Source of the DNA: an uncultured Acholeplasmatales bacterium
Lineage (GTDB): Bacteria; Bacillota_I; Bacilli_A; ML615J-28; CAG-698
NCBI GenBank assembly: GCA_937877075.1
Contig: CALEGD010000053.1
Coordinates: forward strand, 1-26,395
DNA length: 26,395 nt
Reading direction: 5' to 3'
In this document: positions 21,900-26,395 of the stretch, piece after piece
Numbering within the stretch: the stretch's first letter is position 1
Layout: the number at the start of each line of letters is the position of its first letter
Position numbers and translations under genes: made by a program
Notes under the pieces: model-generated
The model's input: only the letters and a program-made list of their open reading frames with translations
The model's database searches: none
Told to the model about the DNA's origin: nothing

Positions 21900-23594
21900 A
21901 TGAAATTTAAAGACTATCCTTACGAACGCCCCAATATGGGAAATATTGAAAAAGAATTTAATGAAGTAATTGAGACCTTGAAAAATGCTCAGTCAGCCGA
22001 AGAACAGATTGGGGCTATCGACCGCATCAATAAGGTTAGAAAAGCCTTTGATACCATGTCTTCGCTATGCCAGGTCCGGTTAACAATCGATACAACCGAT
22101 GCTTTTTATGAAGCAGAACAGAATTTCTTTGATGAAAACCAACCATTATATGCAAATTTTGAAACCGAATTATCAAAAGCTTTATTTAATAGTCTCTTTA
22201 AAAATGAGTTGATTAAAAAATACGGGAACCAACTCTTTGCTTTAATTGAAGCAAATATCAAAAGTTTTAGTCCTGAGATTATCAAAGAGCTCCAAGAAGA
22301 AAACCGTTTGTTATCCGAATTTCGGAAACTTTCTGCCAGTGCAAAAATCCCTTTTGATGGAAAGATTAATAATCTCTCACAAATGGGTCCGTATCATATT
22401 TCCTTCGATCGGAATATAAGACGGGAAGCAGAAGCGGCCACCATGAAATTCTTTGAGGAAAATGAAACCCAGTACGATGAAATTTATGATGGTCTTGTCA
22501 AGGTTAGAACGAAAATGGCAAAGAAACTCGGTTATGATAATTATGTAAAACTAGGATATTTGCGTCTTGGACGGACAGATTATGATTCGAAAATGGTCGC
22601 AAATTACCGTAATCAGGTAGCAAGAGATTTGGTACCGGTTGCCGAGTCAATTATTAAAGCTAAAGGAACTCGTTTGGGAATAACTGAGCTTAAGAGTTAT
22701 GACCTTGGAATTGATTTTTTATCCGGAAATCCGAAACCAATCGGAAACAAGGAGTATTTAGTGGAATCGGCTCAAAAGATGTATTCCGAAATGGGCAAGG
22801 AAACCGGCGAATTCTTTAAATTCATGTGTGAACATGAATTAATGGATTTAGAAGCGAAAAAAGGAAAGTCCGGCGGCGGTTATTGCACCTATTTTCCGGA
22901 TTTTAAATCACCGTTTATTTTTTCTAATTTCAATGGTACCAGCGCTGATGTAGATGTTTTAACCCATGAAGCCGGCCATGCTTTCCAAGTATATAGCAGT
23001 CGCGATTATGAAGTTCCGGAATATATTTGGCCAACACTTGAAGCTTGTGAAGTTCATTCCATGAGTATGGAATTCTTCGCTTGGCCTTGGATGGAACTTT
23101 TCTTCGGAGACGATGCCGATCGCTATCGTTATCATCATTTGGCCGGAACAATTACCTTTATTCCTTATGGAGTCTTAGTTGACCATTTCCAACATGAAAT
23201 CTATGAAAACCCGGATTTAACTCCCGAGGAAAGGAAAAAGGTTTGGCGGAAATTAGAGAAAATGTATTTACCTTATAAAGTATATGAAAATGAGTTTTTA
23301 AATAAAGGGACTTATTGGTTCCGTCAGTCACATATCTTTCAAACTGCCTTTTACTATATTGACTACACACTTGCTCAAGTCTGTGCTCAACAGTATTGGA
23401 TTAAAAATCGTGAGGATCATAAAAAAGCTTGGGAGAGCTACTTAAAATTATGTAAGGAAGGCGGAAGCAAATCATTCCTTGAACTCTTAGAGGTTGCCGG
23501 CCTTGAAAATCCCTTTGTAGAGGGAACAATCAAAAAGGTTGCGGTTAGCTTAAGAGAATTCCTTGAAGGATTCGATCAGTCGAAATTGGTTTAA
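21900..23594 (+). CDS. M3-family oligoendopeptidase (PepF-like)
   Basis: A 564-residue cytoplasmic zinc peptidase. The active site HEAGH at 356-360 gives two zinc-binding histidines and the catalytic Glu357; Glu384 in CEVHSMSMEF is the third zinc ligand by alignment to thimet oligopeptidase. The helical N-terminal half and the C-terminal YYIDYTLAQVCAQQ stretch are typical of the bacterial M3 oligoendopeptidase branch. It breaks down short peptides released by the major proteases, and lies in the same neighbourhood as tig and clpX. GAGAGGAAA lies just before the ATG. No terminator is seen before the next gene, 43 bases on. Confidence 0.92.
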   Translation: MKFKDYPYERPNMGNIEKEFNEVIETLKNAQSAEEQIGAIDRINKVRKAFDTMSSLCQVRLTIDTTDAFYEAEQNFFDENQPLYANFETELSKALFNSLFKNELIKKYGNQLFALIEANIKSFSPEIIKELQEENRLLSEFRKLSASAKIPFDGKINNLSQMGPYHISFDRNIRREAEAATMKFFEENETQYDEIYDGLVKVRTKMAKKLGYDNYVKLGYLRLGRTDYDSKMVANYRNQVARDLVPVAESIIKAKGTRLGITELKSYDLGIDFLSGNPKPIGNKEYLVESAQKMYSEMGKETGEFFKFMCEHELMDLEAKKGKSGGGYCTYFPDFKSPFIFSNFNGTSADVDVLTHEAGHAFQVYSSRDYEVPEYIWPTLEACEVHSMSMEFFAWPWMELFFGDDADRYRYHHLAGTITFIPYGVLVDHFQHEIYENPDLTPEERKKVWRKLEKMYLPYKVYENEFLNKGTYWFRQSHIFQTAFYYIDYTLAQVCAQQYWIKNREDHKKAWESYLKLCKEGGSKSFLELLEVAGLENPFVEGTIKKVAVSLREFLEGFDQSKLV

Positions 23595-23637
23595 AGTATC
23601 AGTTTTTATTTTCAGTTCATAATAAAGAGTGTTAATA

Positions 23638-24234
23638 ATGAGATTTCCGAAACAAAAAGTACAAATAACACATGAAATAAATGATAATCTTTCGCGCGGT
23701 GATTATTTCGGCGTTTTCAAGTTGAAAGATAAGATTCTTGACAATTCTGAAGAATTGGATAAGAAAGTCTTCGGCGACCTTCTTTCTTCTACTTTCATCA
23801 TCGGTAATTTTGATGATGTGGTATTAATAGCCTCTGAGTTAAAGAAAAAGGGGATTGAGACTTACGATACCCTTTATTATTCCCTCCTTGCTTTAATTGC
23901 CAACGAGGATATTTACCAAGCGATGTCGATAATAAAAAAAAGCATTATTCTTAATGCTGCTGAAGTAAAGGAGCTTCGCTTAGAAGGTGGAGCTAATTAT
24001 ACAAACATCCTTTCCTATGCGGATAATTTCCCTGGATTTACGCTTTTACTTTTGATTGTTAATTATCTTGAAGGTATTATTCAGGAAAGTGCCGGGAAGA
24101 TTGAGGTTAATCGTGAATACTTGCTTTTCCGTTTTTTTGACTTGATTAATCTCGTTTATGAACTCGGATACCCCTTAAAAATTATTCAAGATTTAAGTGC
24201 CGTAATGAAAATCATATTTAACCTCGCTGTTTAA
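23638..24234 (+). CDS. Unknown helical protein between pepF-type gene and tig
   Basis: A protein of about 198 residues that I do not recognise. It is rich in Leu, Ile, Glu and Lys with predicted helical hairpins (for example SRGDYFGVFKLKDKILDN and NEDIYQAMSIIKKSI), an arrangement like TPR or other alpha-solenoid repeats. It has no signal peptide; the hydrophobic FTLLLLIVNYLEGI near the middle is short enough to be a buried helix. I chose the ATG at 23638; an in-frame GTG nine bases earlier is also possible, and neither has a strong binding site. It may be the second gene of the oligoendopeptidase operon. Bacillus has the TPR protein YsoA at this position before tig, but homology is not shown. 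Confidence 0.65.
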   Translation: MRFPKQKVQITHEINDNLSRGDYFGVFKLKDKILDNSEELDKKVFGDLLSSTFIIGNFDDVVLIASELKKKGIETYDTLYYSLLALIANEDIYQAMSIIKKSIILNAAEVKELRLEGGANYTNILSYADNFPGFTLLLLIVNYLEGIIQESAGKIEVNREYLLFRFFDLINLVYELGYPLKIIQDLSAVMKIIFNLAV

Positions 24235-24249
24235 TTTAAAGAATAATCA

Positions 24250-24278
24250 TTGTAAAAAGGGAGCAAATTTGTTATAAT
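24250..24278 (+). promoter_or_regulatory. Promoter of the trigger factor gene
   Basis: TTGTAA (24250-24255) and TATAAT (24273-24278) are 17 bases apart, 40 bases before the tig ATG with its AAAGGAG. Confidence 0.7.
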
Positions 24279-24318
24279 ACTTTAGAATAAAATTAGAAAG
24301 TAATAAAGGAGAAAAACA

Positions 24319-24702
24319 ATGAATGTAAATGTCGAGAAAGTGGCGGGTAGTAAAGCCCGGGTTAAGGTTGATGTCACTCCGGAAGAATTTAAAGAGTATT
24401 ATGAAGAAGCTCTAACTAAAATTCTGGAAACCGTGGAAGTGAAAGGCTTCCGAAAGGGAAAAATTCCCCGCAATATATATTTGAGCCGTTTCGGTGAAGG
24501 AAAGGTTTATCAAGAGGCTCTTGATATCGCTTTAAATAAAACTTATTTTCAAGCTATAAATGAACAAAAACTACAGGTTCTTGCCGATCCGGAAATCGAC
24601 ATTGATTTTGAAAAGTTCAATTCCGAAAAGACTCTATCATATACGGCGACGGTTTCCGTTTATCCGGATATTGAATTAGGTCAATACTTCGTGTGGAGAT
24701 AG
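24319..24702 (+). pseudogene. tig: Trigger factor, N-terminal part before a frameshift
   Basis: The first 124 codons encode the ribosome-binding domain of trigger factor, with the signature loop GFRKGKIP (about 48-55) that docks on ribosomal protein L23, and run into the linker before the PPIase domain. The reading frame then shifts: after ...ELGQYF the frame reads VWR and stops at TAG (24700-24702), whereas the next frame continues with the expected VEIEKES. Restoring one G beside position 24691 gives Q-Y-F-G-V-E-I-E-K and a continuous protein. The start has AAAGGAG seven bases upstream and a good promoter. As written the product would bind ribosomes but lack the rest of the chaperone. Confidence 0.9.
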
Positions 24703-25607
24703 AAAAAGAAAGCACAGAAGTTACTGAAGAAGAGATTGAAAAAAGAATAGAAGCGGATTTAAAAAGCAAAGCCGATTTGGAACTTGTAGAAGAAGGAACA
24801 CTTGAAGAAGGTCATACCGCCGTTTTCGATTTTGAAGGATTTAAGGATGATGTTCCTTTTGAAGGCGGTAAAGCCGATAATTACACTTTAGAAATCGGTT
24901 CCGGTCGTTTTATCCCAGGATTTGAAGAACAGATGATCGGAATGAAATCGGATGAAGAAAAGTTTATTGAAGTAACCTTTCCCGAAGATTATCATGCGGA
25001 AGAGTTGAAAGGTCAAAAAGCTAAGTTTCGGGTTAAACTCCATGAAATTAAGAAAAGGGTAGTTCCGGCTCTTGATGATCAATTTGTGGAAGGATTATCT
25101 ATTGAGAATGTAAAGACGGTTGAAGAGTATATGGAATATACTAAAGGCAAACTCGCAGCGGAAAAGAAAGAAGCAAGTGATAATAAGTTTGAATATGATC
25201 TTTTGAATAAGGTTTGCGAGGATGCGAAGGTTGAAATTCCTGAAGTTTTGCTTGACCAAAGAAAAGACAATATGTTACAACAGGAAGAACGTCGTGCTCA
25301 AGCTTATAATATTCAGTTTGAACAACTTCTAGCCTATCAAGGCATGACGCTTGAACAATATAAAGAACAGATTTCCGAACCTGCCCGTTTGGATGTATTA
25401 AAAGAATTGGTCTTAAATAAGATCATCGAAGTAGAAAATATTACTCTGGATGATGAGGACTTTAAAAAAGGTTACCAAAATCTTGCCGCTTTATATAACC
25501 AAGATTTAGAGAACATTGAAAAACAGATTCCGAGAGATAAGGTTACTTATCACTTCTTATTGGAAAAAACAGTTTCCTTGATAAAAGAAAAAGCAATAAT
25601 TAAGTAA
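24693..25607 (+). pseudogene. tig: Trigger factor, PPIase and C-terminal chaperone part after the frameshift
   Basis: This 304-codon frame continues trigger factor without a start of its own: its first possible codon is GTG at 24693 with no ribosome binding site. It contains the FKBP-like prolyl isomerase domain (GHTAVFDFEGFKDDVPFEGG ... GRFIPGFEEQMIGM ... KAKFRVKLHEIK, roughly residues 30-118 of this part) and the long helical C-terminal arms that cradle nascent chains. The two halves together give about 430 residues, the normal length. The intact downstream frame shows no other damage, so the shift is either very recent or an error in the sequence. Trigger factor normally works at the ribosome exit tunnel and sits upstream of clpX. 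Confidence 0.9.
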
Positions 25608-25678
25608 AGATTAAGTTTTTTAGATATAATAAATACAAATGAAGAAATTTTAATATAATAGAAAAAGAGGTGAGATAA

Positions 25679-26395
25679 ATGGCTAAAGATAAGAAGTCGA
25701 GGGTTTGTTCTTTTTGTGGGCTGCCTGAGAGTAAAGAGCGAAAAACAATAGAAGGTGACAATGCCTATATCTGTGATGTCTGTGTTGATATCTGTCACCA
25801 GATGTTTGAAATGAACATCCAACATGAAGAAGACTCGGCGAGCCTTCCCAAGGCAGATTTTATCATGAATTTGACACCTCGGGCGATTTACGAAAAACTC
25901 GGAGATTATGTAATCGGACAGGAACATGCAAAAAAGGTCTTGTCCGTTGCCGTCTATAATCATTATAAAAGGGTTCAAAATAATTTATTTGAAGATCATG
26001 AAGTCGATATTGAGAAAAGTAATATTCTTATGCTCGGTATGACCGGAAGCGGTAAGACCCTCTTTGCAAGGACGCTTGCCAGTATCTTAAAAGTTCCTTT
26101 TGCGATTGCTGATGCAACCACCTTAACTCAAGCCGGCTATGTCGGTGAGGATGTTGAAAATGTTCTCTTGCGTTTGCTTCAGGCCGCCGATTATGATGTT
26201 GAACTGGCCCAAAAGGGCATTGTTTACATCGATGAATTTGATAAACTCGGACGCAAAAGCGATAACCCTTCAATCACCAGAGATGTTTCCGGTGAAGGTG
26301 TTCAACAGGCACTTCTAAAGATATTAGAGGGCACTGTGGCAAATGTTCCTCCTCAAGGAGGCAGAAAGCACCCACATCAAGAGTTTATCCAAGTT
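25679..26395 (+). CDS. clpX: ATP-dependent Clp protease ATP-binding subunit ClpX, 3'-truncated
   Basis: The first 239 codons are present and the gene runs off the right edge. The N-terminal zinc-binding domain has four cysteines, Cys10, Cys13, Cys32 and Cys35, in the ClpX pattern CSFCG...CDVC. The AAA+ module follows: Walker A GMTGSGKT (120-127), pore loop GYVGED (153-158) and Walker B with Asp185-Glu186 (YIDEFDKL, where most ClpX have IDEIDKI). ClpX unfolds tagged proteins and feeds them to the ClpP protease. AGAGGTGA is six bases before the ATG, and TATAAT-like -10 elements lie at 25625-25630 and 25654-25659 without clear -35 boxes. It follows tig by 71 bases, the order seen in Bacillus. 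Confidence 0.95.
   Translation, partial: MAKDKKSRVCSFCGLPESKERKTIEGDNAYICDVCVDICHQMFEMNIQHEEDSASLPKADFIMNLTPRAIYEKLGDYVIGQEHAKKVLSVAVYNHYKRVQNNLFEDHEVDIEKSNILMLGMTGSGKTLFARTLASILKVPFAIADATTLTQAGYVGEDVENVLLRLLQAADYDVELAQKGIVYIDEFDKLGRKSDNPSITRDVSGEGVQQALLKILEGTVANVPPQGGRKHPHQEFIQV

Noticed and set aside
22930..23370. Leftward open frames within the oligoendopeptidase gene
   Set aside because: They overlap the HEAGH active-site region of a well-conserved M3 peptidase and show no features of their own.
24660..24702. Programmed ribosomal frameshifting in tig
   Set aside because: The shift needs a -1 slip before the TAG, but no X-XXY-YYZ heptamer is present there and I see no downstream stem; tig is not known to use recoding.
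25550..25978. Antisense open frame across the clpX start
   Set aside because: It lies opposite a clear, conserved ClpX coding sequence and has no binding site or family features.
1..26395. Mycoplasma genetic code (TGA as tryptophan)
   Set aside because: Genes at 5842 and 6766 end at TGA at the expected family or domain ends, and tryptophans throughout are TGG.

Overview
The window is about 26 kb of AT-rich DNA from a low-GC Gram-positive-type bacterium (Bacillota or a Mycoplasmatota relative such as the Acholeplasma/Izemoplasma side). Evidence: strong AGGAGG-type ribosome binding sites, TTGACA/TATAAT promoters, hairpin-plus-T terminators, and a trigger factor-clpX order like that of Bacillus. 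The code is the standard one: tryptophan is TGG and several genes stop at TGA. I cannot name a species.

Layout. 1-1.7 kb: an unknown three-helix membrane protein (possibly cut by the window edge) and a secreted permuted papain-fold hydrolase. 1.9-2.7 kb: an orphan lipoprotein. 3.0-3.4 and 10.1-10.5 kb: two same-direction copies of a YjbQ/UPF0047 enzyme, about 85% identical as protein. Between them lies very AT-rich accessory DNA: an ArAE-type membrane protein, a toxin-antitoxin pair (HTH fused to an MNT nucleotidyltransferase, plus a HepT HEPN RNase), a membrane-anchored XRE regulator, a 670-residue membrane protein with two Rossmann-like domains and a RyR-like C-terminus, an HMA metal-binding protein and a small one-helix protein. 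The second YjbQ is followed by a GyrI-like protein in the same operon.

11.4-26.4 kb is more core-like and visibly richer in GC: a DegV fatty-acid-binding protein; a DEAD-box RNA helicase with the tRNA methyltransferase MnmM (YtqB); a leftward drug-efflux operon (MarR repressor, heterodimeric ABC exporter, LacA-like acetyltransferase); a LysM-GH18 glycosidase; a TVP38/DedA-type membrane protein; an M3 oligoendopeptidase; an unknown helical protein; trigger factor; and clpX, cut by the right edge. Trigger factor is broken by a clean one-base frameshift.

The best-supported regulatory readings are two repressor sites laid over consensus promoters. One is a 17-bp palindrome filling the spacer of the toxin-antitoxin promoter. 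The other is a perfect 8+2+8 inverted repeat over the start point of the MarR/ABC operon. The most unusual content is the 4.6-8.8 kb stretch, where the toxin-antitoxin pair, the membrane XRE regulator and the RyR-like sensor stand next to each other between two recombinogenic yjbQ direct repeats. I saw no tRNA, rRNA, CRISPR array or intact insertion sequence.
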